A DNA stretch of 64,000 nucleotides from Vespula vulgaris. Lineage: Eukaryota > Arthropoda > Insecta > Hymenoptera > Vespidae. Positions 20,690 to 32,880 of the stretch are shown in pieces (the stretch's first letter is position 1; every line of letters starts with the position of its first letter). The stretch spans positions 992,001 to 1,056,000 of the forward strand of contig NC_066602.1 of assembly GCF_905475345.1 (NCBI RefSeq). The letters are read 5' to 3'. Below the pieces are notes generated by a model. That model saw only the letters and a list, made by a program, of their open reading frames with translations, made no database searches and was not told the origin of the DNA. The position numbers and the translations under genes are program-made.

Positions 20690-20860
20690 TTTTTAATACG
20701 TTCTCCCATACTTATCGAGAAATACCTTCGTTTTAAACTTTTCGGTATTATCTCCCTCAATCTGCGGGTGCTCTAGTGCACGACTATCTGCGGCGGTTCG
20801 AGTAGCCGGGGATGAGTGAGCGGTCCTGTGTGCGTCTATGCGGACAACCCCTATTTTATC
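20690..20860 (-). repeat. E element, minus orientation
   Basis: Has ACGTTCTCCCATACTTATCG and a CTGCGGCGGTTCGAG core. Inverted pair with 21,150-21,380. Confidence 0.65.
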
Positions 20861-21149
20861 TTCATATAATTGGAGATTAGCTCTATAATTCCATTACCTA
20901 TTTAGATTTATCGTTTGATAGCACGATTACTTATTTTGCAGAGTAGTGGATTATTTTCTTTGGAACAAATTGATTTGGAACATAATATACGAAATATTAG
21001 ATAATTAGGATTATTTTTTTGCATTCTTCAATAGGGAGTAAATTTCTAGGAAAATGTTTCGGTTCATATAGAAAAATTAAATCAGTCGTGGTACATTGAC
21101 GTCCAAATTATCCAGATAACTGCATGATACAGCTAAATGGATAATTGAA

Positions 21150-21380
21150 TTATACCGCTAATCTTATTATCGAATTGTCTGCTTCGTTTGATGAGAGGGA
21201 AACTCATGAAAAAATACCTTTCTTGTTTTTAAAATAAGAGAAGTGATGTACGTAGAAACGCCCACTTATTCCCGTCCACTTGAGCAGCACTTGAAAAGCG
21301 CGCACGGAGAGGAATAACAATGCATCGTTTAATATCATGGTGCTTGACGATAGGTACGAGGGAAGGTATTGCGTACGCGT
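21150..21380 (+). repeat. E element, plus orientation
   Basis: Starts TTTGATGAGAGGGAAACTC; the CG-rich core is reduced (GAAAAGCGCGCACGGAGAGG). The spacer to its inverted partner is about 290 bp. Confidence 0.65.
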
Positions 21381-21484
21381 AAATCGTTAAATTCCGATCA
21401 ATACTCGTTAACAGGGAAATTTGTAGACATGAAGGATCATATATTTTTGCAAAAAAGAGCAAAATTTTGTCCTTTATAATTTTT

Positions 21485-21620
21485 CACGATGTCTATGATA
21501 AATGTTGAATCAATTCTTTTCCAACATTATCATCCCTCGCGTTATGTATGAGATCTCTCCGTTTTCTTGTTGGATGTCATCACTGTCACTTCTATCGTTT
21601 TCTTCCGAATTAATATTCAT
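21485..21620 (-). pseudogene. Acidic RRDLI-type exon, relic
   Basis: Minus-strand reading keeps RKRRDLIHNARDDN and KELIQHLS-stop, but preceding residues are out of frame. Matches the intact 35,880-36,008. Confidence 0.4.
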
Positions 21621-21958
21621 TTTTTCTAACCGTGTAAATGGAATTTCTCTTCGGTATTACTTATAGCACGAAACTCACTCGTGTTTGGAAATTTTGGATT
21701 TTCTCTTAATGAAAAAGAAATAAGTAAGTAAACGGGTTGGTAGTCTGAAATTGTATATTACCAAATCACGAAATGATACATAACAATAATATAATACTTT
21801 CCTGGTTTCCTGACTAATTTAGTCGAGGGATCTATTTATACTACTCGAAGTTTCAATACGAAGTGAGCTCAGCTTTGAAAATCTCTTTCCTGAGTTTTAT
21901 GAATACTTGTTTACTTCATCAAATATCACTATATCGTACGAGGCATACTCATGTACTA

Positions 21959-22195
21959 TTACAAACAAATCCTTTTCATCGCTCTCTTTAAGCAGGCTGG
22001 ATAAGCATCCAGATCGTTGTGAACGTACTTCTTCTTCATAAAACCGATTGTTTTCGTACGTCCTCGTAATTTGATTATTTCGTTAGTAACGAATTCAATT
22101 GTTCTCTCGGAGGTGAAATACGTGAAAGAGAAGGTAATATTAGGTGAGAAAGAAATACGAAGAAAGATATTGTCCGAATACAAGTTTTTTATCAT
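21959..22195 (-). CDS. Basic EKIF-type ORF, 78 residues
   Basis: Reads MIKNLYSDNIFLRISFSPN, then TFSFTYFTSERTIEFV, then KTIGFMKKKYVHNDLDAY, and ends MKRICL-stop. The first 55 residues align well with 35,338-35,568 (MYSEKIFRHISLLPN, FTYFPSKRTTQLV, SVGFTKKKYGHNG). Hydrophobic and aromatic start, strongly basic end. An overlapping frame (RFYEEEVRSQRSG to HEYASYDIVIFDE) is open over the second half. Followed on the same strand by the acidic exon at 21,485. No known family. Confidence 0.4.
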   Translation of the reverse strand: MIKNLYSDNIFLRISFSPNITFSFTYFTSERTIEFVTNEIIKLRGRTKTIGFMKKKYVHNDLDAYPACLKRAMKRICL

Positions 22196-22299
22196 TATGC
22201 AATAACGAAAATGAATTTTTCGATAACTTGAGCAATATTCATTTGTTTACAAGAAAAGAAGGTAATATTTGGAAAAAATGTTTTCAAGCAAAATGGAAG

Positions 22300-22870
22300 T
22301 AGATATAACTTCCGAACATGAGAAATGCTTTCACCACAGTCTGAGCTCTTCTCTGATCCGCTGAAGGAGGGTTGTAAGAAGAACTTGTATATATAGTGAT
22401 ATTTGATGAAGCAAACAACCGATCCTAAAACTGGAGAAAGAGATTGTCAAAGCTGAAACGAGTTCTTATTAAAACTTGTAGTAGTATAAATAGGTCCCTC
22501 GACTAATTAATCAAAAAACCAGGAAAGTATTATTTTTTTGTTATGTATCATTTCGTGATTTCGTAAAATGCAATTATCTCCATTTTATTTATTTATCTAT
22601 TTTTTTTTTCTTCTTTTTTTCTTTCTTTCTTTCTTTTATTAAGAGAAAGGCAAAGTGCCCAAATACGCACAAGTCTCATGATATAAGATATAAGTAGTGA
22701 AGAAGAATGTCAGATAGGCATTCATACAGTCACGTTAGAAAAAATAAATATGAATTCGGAAGAATACAACAGTAGGGATAGTTATATCATCTAGCAAGGA
22801 AACGAAGAGATCTCATTGATGAAAGTGATGAAAATGTTGTAAGAGAATTGCTTGAAAACTAATCATAGAT
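22300..22870 (+). pseudogene. YASYD and RRDLI modules, plus-strand relic
   Basis: From 22,300 the YASYD block appears with deletions (retaining GTGATATTTGATGAAGC). At 22,751 a short frame MNSEEYNSRDSYII precedes KRRDLIDESDENVVRELLEN-stop in a second frame. This set is head-to-head with the minus-strand set at 21,485-22,195. Confidence 0.4.
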
Positions 22871-24300
22871 TTCGTAAAAACTAATAAGTACTTTTAAAAT
22901 ATATACTCTGATGTGAGTCGTTGGACCACGTCTGCGCCAATAAAGTTCCATCGATTTGTTGAGAGGTAACGACCGAAAGGACTCAGTGTAGAAATGATTA
23001 TTACGTTATACGCACATTAATTGCTTACTCGGACGGAAAGGTCGAAAATGAAGTTAATTAAGGGGAAATGAACTTCTCTTTTATTATTGAACAAATATCT
23101 TTGAATTCGACATGTTACTTTTCTCTCTTTTTTTTTTCTCTCTTTCTTTACACTTTATAATCTGAAATAAACTAATGAATGTTGTCTATTAATTTTGTTT
23201 TTATTTGTTTGCTTAAAATTGACTATCAATAAGAATTAATTTCTCCTTTTTTTTAGCTCTTGAAACTATCATTTCTTTTCGTTTATTACTCGATAATAAG
23301 GTATACAGATTCAGAGAAAATCTTTCGCCATATTCATTTCTTTTTTTTTTCGTTGTATCATCTTTTTCTCTATTACGTATCTCATTTGAATGCGCTTTAC
23401 GCAAGCCAATTTAAATTTCCTGTTAAAATTTCCCGAAAGGGCTAAAAATTCGGAAAAATATACGGGTTGGGAGGAAATGAATTTCTCGATCAATTCCTTT
23501 TAATTCGACATAATATCATTCGTTTGAATAGCCGTACGACTAGACGAAATATATCTTTTCCAAATGATCTATAGATGAGGAGCTTTAGCTAGAGGGAATA
23601 ATCGATTCGAATCGAAACGGCCGTTGAGGGGATGTCCGTTGACATTGCATGTGGAACATAAATCAAAGTAGAATTGAGATGGAATTGAGAAAAGTTTATC
23701 TTTATGGTATATTCTATATTTAGTAAAATATATTTTATATAGTAAAATAATATTTGTAATTCCCAAATGCATTATTCAAATGATTTATGTTCTCAGTAAG
23801 CGTATAATATAACATTGATATGATGCATCGCCTAACATAGTAGAAATCTATCTTACTTTTCGACTTACCGATCGACATGGCTCAAAGCATAAATTATAAA
23901 TGTTTTAGGAAGATAGCCTTGCCATGAAATAATCTTTCCTTCTCAATAGAATCTTCTGATTCTACTTTCTTGGTAATGTCAATATTCTCTTTACGAAAAA
24001 TAAATAAATTTGAATAACCAAATACCAAAAAAAGGTCACTCCCCCAAAAGGGGATAGACATAATTAGATATTACAAAGTAAAATGATCGAAAGGATATGA
24101 ATATGCAGAATGATTCATAGGAGGAAACAAAGGCAGAGAAATAATCAAAAAGAAAAGTATCATAATAATAAAAAAAAATTATTATCTACGATAGTTTGGA
24201 TTTAATAATAAAAAGAGTAGAAAAAATGAGTAGGAAAAATAGTAGAAATAAATTTATTAAATATTTTAATCTATCGCGTTAAATCTATCTATATATTAAT
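22870..24300. other. Diverged mixture of known modules, no intact gene
   Basis: An EKIF-type relic on the plus strand near 23,310 (SEKIFRHIHFFFFSLYHLF), an LTFGSFE/KGSK fragment near 23,570-23,640, then AT-rich sequence. The EKIF frame runs to 23,445, but its upstream part (MKLSFLFVYYS) has no counterpart in other copies. Confidence 0.4.
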
Positions 24301-25050
24301 CTATCGTATTTATTGGAATGCATTACAAGATGTTGATCCTCAATCTTGTAGGCTTCAATATAAATTCTCGCAAGACTCAAATGAAAGAAAATCCAAAATA
24401 ATATATAAGCCCCCGATCAGCCGCGATAATCGAATGTGCATCATACGTATCAATTTAAACAAGATGCTCTCATATTTGAATTTTTTTATTTCGATCCATC
24501 AACCTGAATGTTTAGTCAAGGGTAATTTTTTTATACAGTCAGTTGCAAAAGACGTAATTATTAATAGAAGGAAATAGAACTATCTTCGTTAGTCATTTTT
24601 AAGTTCATTGCATATTGTTTTTCATTTGAGTCTTCCTAGAATTTGCATAGATGCCTACAAGATTGAGGATCAACATCTTGTAATGCATTCCAATGATTAC
24701 GATAGATTGATATATAGATTAGATATTTATGACAAGTTTTCTTCTTTTACAACACTTCATTGCTTTTTGTTTCTATTAGTAGAAAATTATATAAAATAAA
24801 ATATAATATAATTATAATTATATAAAGAAGTTTCCTTTATAATACACGGACGTATATATCATTAGGATCACAAGTGTTACAGTTCTCTGGTTTTATGCAA
24901 CTTGATATGGGAAACCAATTTCTATGGCCATTGTCTCCAAAGCAATAAGAATATGGTACGATCAAATTAGAAATTTAAAGCAGAATTTTCACAAATTTTT
25001 CTATTATAATTATTACTCGCCGCTAATCAAGAAAATGAAAAATTACTTAC

Positions 25051-25089
25051 AGCAGATTGCCAGGAATAGAATATACTCGTCGTAGTCAT
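25051..25089 (-). CDS. MTTTSIFYSW short exon with consensus donor
   Basis: Thirteen codons MTTTSIFYSWQSA end precisely at GTAAGT (25,045-25,050). The same exon is at 39,204-39,239 (plus, MAAIYIHSWQTT, same donor), with donor-less copies at 25,562 (MATTSIFYSWQTT-stop) and near 42,889. The start resembles exon 1 of the 19,486 gene (MMTTRVFLL). Confidence 0.35.
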
Positions 25090-26230
25090 TAATATTCCCC
25101 TTAAATGGTTCCTTGAATTATGTGCTCGACTCTCCTGGACGTGTATATTTCTATCCTCTTGATATTTTATTCTGTTAAACACACTTCAGAGTTTTCTGAA
25201 AATAACAAAAATGTTCAATTAATCTTTTATTATATTTTCTCAGCATCATAATTATTTATTTAAAAATTAGGATCCATATTCAGAATTTTATTTTTATCAG
25301 AAAAAAATGTCAGAATCTCCTTAAAACATTCTGAAATGAACTTTCGTTTCAAGCAAATGGATGAAAAATAAAAACTAATTGGTTTGATCGCAAAAGCAAA
25401 CGAAACCGGTTCGGTTGCGGATATGTGTCTCTCGTAGACAACTCGTCTCTACGTTCGTCTCTTTGTATTCTTATCATGGACTCATGCATCTCTATTCTAA
25501 TTGATTAGCTGCCCGGCAAACAAGCAATTACTAGTTTCAGACAAGTATTAAAGAGGGATATTAATGGCTACGACGAGTATATTCTATTCCTGGCAAACCA
25601 CTTAGTTTGTTGGACTCGTCAACAGGTAGTATCATTGAGACAGGAAATACGGAATAATTTCGCGAAATATCAAGCACATGTGCAACAGTTGGCTCCATAT
25701 ACGATTATCCGATTGGTTCGTATAAATGTCTAAAATGAAGTATCCTAATTCCGATAATCCTAATTACGCTTTCTCCTCGGTTTAATTTTAAACAATAATT
25801 CAAAATTATGCAACAAGTAAAATATCAATCACTGGTAAAATATAATATCTAATAATAGTAAAAATAAGTTAACCATAGCATGAAAAAATAGTAAGAAACT
25901 ACGCAATTTTTTATAATCTACTATAAAACAATATATCGTAGTATTGGATATGAACTTGTGTAAAATAGGGCATAACATAACGTTACTAATATAAACTCAT
26001 AGACACATATATAAAATTATCCTATTGTCTATAACATACAATATAAAGAACACAATCTGATGAAAATGAATCTTCGCGTTAGTTATTCAGAAATTTAAAT
26101 AAGGTGCAACTTATCAAGAACATAAAGAAAAATACTAGCGAATCCCATTATCGAATCCAGTTATGCAGCCAATGTTCAGGTACTACGGTTTATATACTAA
26201 TCATCTTTTCTTTCTTAGAGTTTTGTCTGG

Positions 26231-27592
26231 ACACGATGTTGCCTCGATTAAAAATAAATTACTCCCAGTTTTGTCGATTAGCTTTTAATTTTTTCCTTTT
26301 TTTTTTCGTTGAATTTTGTCTACATATTCGGAAGAAGTAAATATTTATCAAAAATTGAATTTCTAATGATGCATCCTAAACAAATATATGAAAATATGAA
26401 TTCAATACCAACTGATTCACTTTCCTAGTACACACTCGTTCGCTTCTTTTCTTCTTGAATTTAAATTTCTTTTTTCACTTTCTTATCTTTCAATTTTCTT
26501 TTTCAACTTACATCTATTTATATCCATCTTAATTTAAGAAAGGGCAAGGATAATTCACGAAATAATAAATAAATATATAAATAAATAAGTTCGTAGATGG
26601 CCTTCATTACGTATAACATAAGTAAGTCATTGTAAAATTGATATACGTTTCTGAATGGAATTTTCTTTATTCTTTTCAGTCGAAAGGCGAATTCGATACA
26701 TCCGTTATTACATATATGTATGGACTTATATCTACATATATGTACACTTGTGTATCTATGTATTTTACAATGCCTTACTTATGCTATATATTTTATAGGC
26801 CAATTACGAACTTATTTACTTATCTATTTATCTATTCTTTCGTCAATTATATGTGCCATTTTAAAAATTAAGAAGGATATAAATAGATGTAAGTTGATAA
26901 AGGAAATTGAAAGATAAGAAAGTGAAAAAAGAAATTTAAATTAAAGAAGAATAGAAACGAACGAGTGTGTACTAGAAAAGTGAATCAGTTGATATCGAAT
27001 TCATATTTTCATATATTTGTTTAGGATGCATCGTTAGAAATTCAATTTTTGATAAATATTTACTACTTAGACACGATGTTGCCTCGATTAAAAATAAATT
27101 GCTTCAAGTTTTGTCGATTAGCTTTTAATTTTTTTCTTTTTTTTCGTTGAATTTTGTCTTCATATTCGGAAGAAGTAAATGTTTATCAAAAATTGAGTTT
27201 CTAATGATGCATTCTAAACCAATATATGAAAATATGAATTCCGTATCAACTGATTCACTTTCCTAGTACACACTCGTTCGCTTCTTTTCTTCCGTAATTT
27301 AAATTTCTTTTTTCACTTTCTTATCTTTCTATTTTCTTTTTCAACTTACATCTATTTATATCCTTCTTAATTTTTAAAATGTCACATATAATCGACGAGA
27401 TAATAGATAAATAGATAAGTAAATAAGTTCGTAATTGGCCTATAAAATATATAGCATAAGTAAGGCATTGTAAAATACATAGATACACAAGTGTACATAT
27501 ATGTAGATATAAGTCGATACATATATGTAATAATGAATGTATCGAATTCGCCTTTCGACTGAAAAGAATAAAGAAAATTCCATTCAGAAACG
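26231..27592. repeat. Nested foldback with direct flank repeat
   Basis: Segment 26,646-27,067 is repeated inverted at 27,170-27,592, with a spacer of about 100 bp and high identity (CGTTTCTGAATGGAATTTTC and its complement at the ends). Segment 26,231-26,545 recurs directly at 27,071-27,375, 840 bp away. A transcript across it would fold into a hairpin about 420 bp long. Confidence 0.8.
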
Positions 27593-27707
27593 TAGTAGAT
27601 AAAAGAGAAAATATATACATTAATTTTAAACAGAATGTAATGAACTTACTAAGTAATAGGGAATATAATTGTGCTTCCATTTGTAATTAGAACTTTTAGA
27701 ACTATTT
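27321..27707 (-). pseudogene. Micro-exon module with 91-nt intron
   Basis: On the minus strand a 58-nt exon (27,650-27,707) is followed by donor GTAAGTTC (27,649 down), a 91-nt intron, and a TTCTTTTCAG acceptor; the next exon starts at 27,558 with TCGAAAGGCGAATTC. The same arrangement, again with 91 nt, is at 37,056-37,202. Read through unspliced, a 119-codon frame begins MEAQLYSLLLSKFITFCLK and ends KKKIER; its first 20 residues also recur at 37,081, but they span the donor and are explained by the conserved splice site. This copy's own acceptor is mutated (TTACAA). Confidence 0.45.
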
Positions 27708-28800
27708 GTAAGAAAACAGGTAGTACTTAATGAGGCATTACGATTCATAGATTGAAACACACTTTTATAACAACCCTATAGTTAGAAAAACATGGAATCA
27801 TGTATCTCTATTCTAATTGGTTAACTGACCGGCAAAGAAGCAATATAACTGGTTTCAGACATGCAACTCAACTGATATGTTTGACTCGTCAATCGATAGT
27901 ATCACCGAAATACCAAATACGGAAAAATATCACGAAATATCCAACACGTGTGCAACAGTTGGATCCATAAACGATTATTCGATTGGTTCGTATAAAAGTC
28001 TAAAAAGAAATACCCGAAAACCCTAATTACGCTTCCTTTTCAGTTTAATTTTATACCATAATTCAAAATTATGCAACAAGTAAAATATCAATCACTGGTA
28101 AAATATAGTAACTAATAATAATAAAGATCAGTTAACCATAGCATGAAAAAATAGTAAGAAACTATGCAATTTTCTATAATCTACCATAAAACATATTATC
28201 GTAGTATTGGAATTGAACTTGTATAAAATAGGGCATAACATAACGACAGTAATATAAACTCATAGATAGATATAAAAAATTATACTATTGTGTATAGCAT
28301 GCAATGTGGAACAGAATCTTATGATAATGGATCCTCGCATTAAATATTATAAAATTCAAGTATGATTCTACTTATCAAGAACTTGAAAAATGTATCAGGT
28401 GATTCCCAAAATCGATTTCAAATATGCGGCCAATTTTCAGATACTACGGTTTGTATGCTAATCATCTTTTCTTTCTTGGAGTTTCGTCGCTTTGGACTCT
28501 TTACCGTATCGATTAAATGTTAATTGCTCTAAGTTTCGTCGAATAGCTTTTAGTTTCTTGTTTTTTTGTTAAATCTTGTCTCCATATTTAGAAGAAGCAC
28601 GTATTTATCAAAAATGGAGGATCCATCTATGCCAATATAAACAAATATAGGAAAATATGAAATTGAGAATGAGTCCACTTACCTAGTACATATAAGCTTG
28701 CTTCTTTTCTCGATGTCTCTTTTCTTCTTTAATATTAACTTGATTTTTTATTTTGACTTATTTTTCAATTTTCTCTTTAATTTTACATCCGTGGTTTACT
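27700..28800 (+). repeat. Decayed partial copy of 25,480-26,700
   Basis: Matches in order: TCTATTCTAATTGGTTAACT, the ATCGTATA element near 27,960, CATTCGATTGGTTCG-like block and CTACGGTTTGTATGC. No open frame is retained. Confidence 0.6.
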
Positions 28801-28814
28801 GATGTTCGTATGAC

Positions 28815-29055
28815 ATATATGTATACACATATGTGTATATATATGCATATATATATATGTATATATATTTTACAACGCATTGCTTATGTTATACGTATTG
28901 AAGGCAAATTATGAGCTTATTTATTTATACATTTATCTATATCCATATGATTCTCAGAAATATATAAAGAGTATATCAGTTTATAGACAAATATATAAAT
29001 AAATATAGATATGAACATTGGACTTTAATACGTACAAAGTACACAGTGCGGTGAA

Positions 29056-29095
<40 letters not shown>

Positions 29096-29100
29096 ATATG
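28815..29100. repeat. TA and TG microsatellites
   Basis: Alternating TA with CATATATG runs at 28,815-28,868, and a compound (TA)n(TG)n tract at about 29,057-29,096. The short frames over it are simple repeats, not genes. Confidence 0.9.
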
Positions 29101-29229
29101 CATGTATTTACGTATATATCGAATCAGTCTACCATCTGAAAAGAATAGAGAAAATTTCATTCATAAATTTCATTCAAAAGAAAAGAGAAAATATATAAAC
29201 TAATTTTTAACAGAATGTAATGAACTTAC

Positions 29230-29285
29230 CAAGTACTAGCACAAATAGTTTTAACTCCATTAATAATTACGCCTTGCAGGACTAT
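29230..29285 (-). CDS. Micro-exon, 56 nt
   Basis: Bounded by TTTTCTTACAG and GTAAGTTCATTAC; encodes IVLQGVIINGVKTICAST in frame 0. Same length and phase as 37,056-37,111 (IVVNVLIINGSTIIFPIT). The downstream acceptor is not clear here. Confidence 0.4.
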
Positions 29286-29699
29286 CTGTAAGAAAACAAT
29301 TAGTACTTAATAATGCATTACGATTGATAGATCGAAACACAGTTTTACAACAAGCCGATAATTAGAAAAGGAGACTCAAATATTAACATTCCAAGGGATA
29401 TTTATATTATTCCAAACAATTCACTAAGCTTTAGTTCAAATAACGCAAATTATAGTATTTCCTCTGGTTAATATTATACAATAATATACCCAAGACAAAT
29501 TGCTAGATATAATATATAGTGCAAGAAGATAATAAACTATACATCTTTCTATAGTATATTATAAAACGGTATATCGTAGTATTGAACACAAAATTGTATA
29601 AAATATAGTATAATGCGTTAATATTAAGTAGCATAAAATTTAAATAGGATTTCACTAACCGATAGCGCGTTTTTTATAACCTTCCAGATAAGTAACATT

Positions 29700-30480
29700 A
29701 TCGCGATGGACAGGAACTTACATATTATTCTAAATCGTCCCTCTCTTGAAACCTCCAGGAAGTTGCTTGTAGGACGATTCGAAACAGAATAAATAGTTTA
29801 TTCAACTTCCGCGGACGGCTCCTAACATCTTTTATATTGACTCGAGCATGCGCTGTTTCGTTTAATCCCCTCTTTTTCATATATTCACGATCCCCAATTA
29901 TCTCTTCACAATGTTACCAACAATTTTGGATCGATATTACCGTAAAAGGAAGATTTCTGTTTGCTTTTATCTCTGTTTTCTCTTCTTGATTCTTTTTTCT
30001 CCATTTGATTCCCCATGTGATTCTCCATACTCGTATCTTTTCGATCATTTCACGATGTAAAAATCGAATTGCGTTTATCTACTTTCAGTTGAGGAAAATT
30101 TTTTTGGCATTTTATTTTTCATTTTTTGGCATTTTATTTTTGCATTTAATTTATTTGGCATTTAATTATTCATATTTATTTATTTTGTGCGAAGAGAATG
30201 TTGACATTACCAAGAAAGTAGAATTCAGAATATTGTATTTAAAAGGAATGGTAATCTCAGGGAAAATCTCTTCCTACAATATTTATAACTGATGATTTGT
30301 GCGATGTAAATCGGTTGACCGAATAACGATGGCTAGAAAGAAGTATAATAGATCTTTACTATGTTGGGGGAAATATTATGTAAATGTTTATTATATGTAC
30401 GCTTATTGAGATATTTAATCATCCGAGTAAAACATTAGGAAAATGCTGAATAAATTAGAAATATTATGTTACTAGATATA
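29700..30480 (+). repeat. Palindromic block, left end (inverse at 36,050-36,680)
   Basis: CTCTCTTGAAACCTCCAGG, GCGCTGTTTCGTTTAATCC and TCACAATGTTACCAACAAT have inverted counterparts (for example TTAAACGAAACAGCGCATGC). Contains a 30,100-30,180 tract with repeated GGCATTTTATTTTT. Confidence 0.65.
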
Positions 30481-30749
30481 TAATGATGTCGTTGCTATAC
30501 TGAGTTATACGTAATGAGAAATGAACGATTCGATTAAGGTAACATTTTCCGAGGAACTAATTAGTTTGGAATATATGAAATATCAGATAATTGGCAGTAT
30601 AAGTGGATCGTTCTTTGAAATTTTCCTGTCGGGAATTAATTTTTCGGAAAAAGTATTCCTTCGTATGAAAGAACTAAATTAGTTGTGGTACATCGATCTG
30701 CTAATTAATTAATGCAGCTAAATAGCTAATTGAAGTACACTGCTAATCG

Positions 30750-31045
30750 TATTATCGCATTGGCTGCTTAGTTTAATAAGAGGAGAACGAACGACAAAAT
30801 ACCTTTCTTCTTTTGAAAAAATACCTTTCTTCTTTCGAAAAAATACCTTTCGTCAAAATAAGCGAGGAGATATACGCACGCACACCCACAGAACCGCGGA
30901 CATATTCCCACTTACATGCTCTAGCGCGGATGAGAGAATATAAGAGCATCAGTGTGTGGAGAAAGATAATAACAAATTGTTTAACACGAACGTACACGAC
31001 GATACGTATGGAAGAACGTAACGCATACATGCATTTTCATTAAAT
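30750..31045 (+). repeat. E element with internal triplication
   Basis: Full-length copy: TTTAATAAGAGGAGAACG through GAGGAGATATACGCACGC to ATGCATTTTCATTAAATC. Near 30,796-30,860 a unit of about 22 bp (AAAAATACCTTTCTTCTTT) is present nearly three times, unlike any other copy. Confidence 0.7.
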
Positions 31046-31449
31046 CTCAATCGTAAGATATTTGCGCTACGTAATAATTTAGTTCGTCCAAATACCTATA
31101 TTTCTGAAAAACGTACATTATACATTATTTTTAAGTACATGACGTGAATATTCTGACAAATAATTTGGAACATTGAACCAAACACTTCTTCTCTTTTTAA
31201 TTATATTGAATAATAATATAAACTGACGGTATAACGATGACACGGTGAGATAAACGTACTCTACATATTAACGCATAATTTAAAAGCGTGTCCGGGCTAA
31301 CGTTATTATCCCGAAGAACAATGAATACTTTGATCGTATACACAGCTTTGATCATTTTCAATGATAAAGCTGCCTGAGTACCATTTCAGTTCCATTTGAA
31401 TCCAGATTCCCTTTGCAACGGCAAACAAACCTACGATAAATCTTTCCCA

Positions 31450-31680
31450 TAACACTCCATTATATCCTCTATCTAAAGCCACTTACCTTTGAATCCTTTC
31501 AATAACGTATATTCCATATCCTCGTATCACCATATGAATGAAGCTTTGTAATACAGCGCTATTTTAATTGACGATTACCTTGAGGCAATACTTTGAGGAT
31601 CGTCGTCAACACCATTATAAATGTTTGTCCTCTTCTTCCTCTTCTTCCTCTTCTTCCTTGTTAATTGCAACCACGTAACG
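31450..31680 (+). pseudogene. LTFGSFE-type module relic
   Basis: YILYLKPLTFESFQ is followed by stops. It ends in a CTTCTTCCT microsatellite (31,625-31,660), a repeat expansion at the position where other copies encode LLFPL. Confidence 0.45.
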
Positions 31681-32135
31681 AAGACGCTATGGAACATAAT
31701 TATGCGGATCACGTTTGTAAAGGAAATGCCTTCCTTTCGAACCCAGCACGTTGATTATTACTACAGCTAAGAAATAGCAAATATGTTTAGGAAACCGTCG
31801 ATAATCGTTGATAGTAAAATGCCGCCGATCGTTATTATATAATTCAGTGTCCGCACATAAGATATATGGATATGTATTTTTCTGTTCTTCCTTTTTTTAA
31901 ATTCGAGTTATAATATAAAGCGGCATGTCATTGCCTAAAAACTGTAACAAGGATCTAAAAATATTAAAGCACAATCTTTTTAGATGATAACACTGGAGAA
32001 CAACTTCGAACGTCAATTTCTTGACATTCCATAATAGATGATGAATATGTTTTTGACGTAGGATTCTTTGAAAATATTCTCTTATAAATGTATTTGTTCC
32101 TGTAAGGTACTATATATTAGGATCATAATAAAAAA

Positions 32136-32228
32136 GCAGGTACACCTCGTTCTGGTCACTTTGCACACCATATTATTTGTATTATGACCAAAGAAGATAT
32201 TGTTTACATGAACAACATCTTTGGCTGA
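32136..32228 (+). pseudogene. HFADY-type exon, diverged
   Basis: AGTPRSGHFAHHIICIMTKE continues to NNIFG-stop, closer in the tail to the extended copy at 61,401 (FNMTKRNREN) than to 6,232. Confidence 0.4.
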
Positions 32229-32684
32229 TTTTGTCACATAGGAATTAAAAATATGTATATTAACGCCCGCAAGATATTTTTGTTATGAGAGAATATTAAT
32301 AAGAGAATTAATTTCGTTTCATGGAATGTGAATATTTGGTAGGGTGAGATCAATAAAAATAAAGCAGAAGCATTTGTAACAATATTCTGTTATGGAATAT
32401 GGATATGGTAGTAAAACAGAAATCATAATATGTCAAATTAAAAGAGATCGTTAGAGAAGTCTTAATTAATTTCATCTTCTACCTTTTCGTCTGTGAAAGC
32501 AATAAAGATGCATAGAATGTAAAAACTCTGTTTGTTCGGCACCCTCTCGGATGTTAACTGTCAGCAAATAGATGGTAATTTTTTGCGCAATCGTGGTCCA
32601 TCGACTTACGTAATATAATATATCGTGACCGTGGAACTAACCAATATATTGTAATGATATTTAATTTATATGAATTTGTAGATA

Positions 32685-32880
32685 TTGAAGAGCATATTTC
32701 ATTACAAAATATTATCCCTTATAATTTTCTACGATATCTGTGATAAGCTTTGCAGGATTTTCATCCTTATCATCATCTATGAGATTTTTCCTGTTTTCAT
32801 ATTCGGTGGTATTACTATTATTGTTACCGTTCTTTTCTGGATTTATACTAGTCTTTTTGAAATTGCTCTTCACTATTTAT
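32685..32880 (-). pseudogene. Acidic RRDLI-type exon, diverged
   Basis: On the minus strand TSINPEKNGNNNSNTTEYEN runs into RKNLIDDDKDENPAKLITD, then VENYKG-stop, one open frame. It aligns with NREENERSDSDD and KRRDLIYTARDDN at 35,880. The preceding exon lies toward 32,960 but is interrupted by an A-run (32,932-32,950). Confidence 0.4.

Larger units (their letters stand above)
24840..27700 (+). repeat. Large inverted repeat, left arm
   Basis: Its reverse complement matches 36,900-39,440 in order: CCAGAGAACTGTAACACTTG block, MTTTSIFYSW exon, ISILID module, ATCGTATA element, CGATGTTGCCTCG block, micro-exon. Similarity by eye is about 85-90 percent. The right arm lacks the extra foldback present here at 26,231-27,592. 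Confidence 0.75.

Noticed and set aside
27321..27680. 119-codon ORF as a single membrane protein
   Set aside because: It spans a conserved donor, a 91-nt intron and an acceptor and then reads through a foldback arm; the hydrophobicity reflects TA-rich sequence.
29018..29203. 61-codon ORF with alternating CVCVC residues
   Set aside because: It is the translation of a TA/TG microsatellite.
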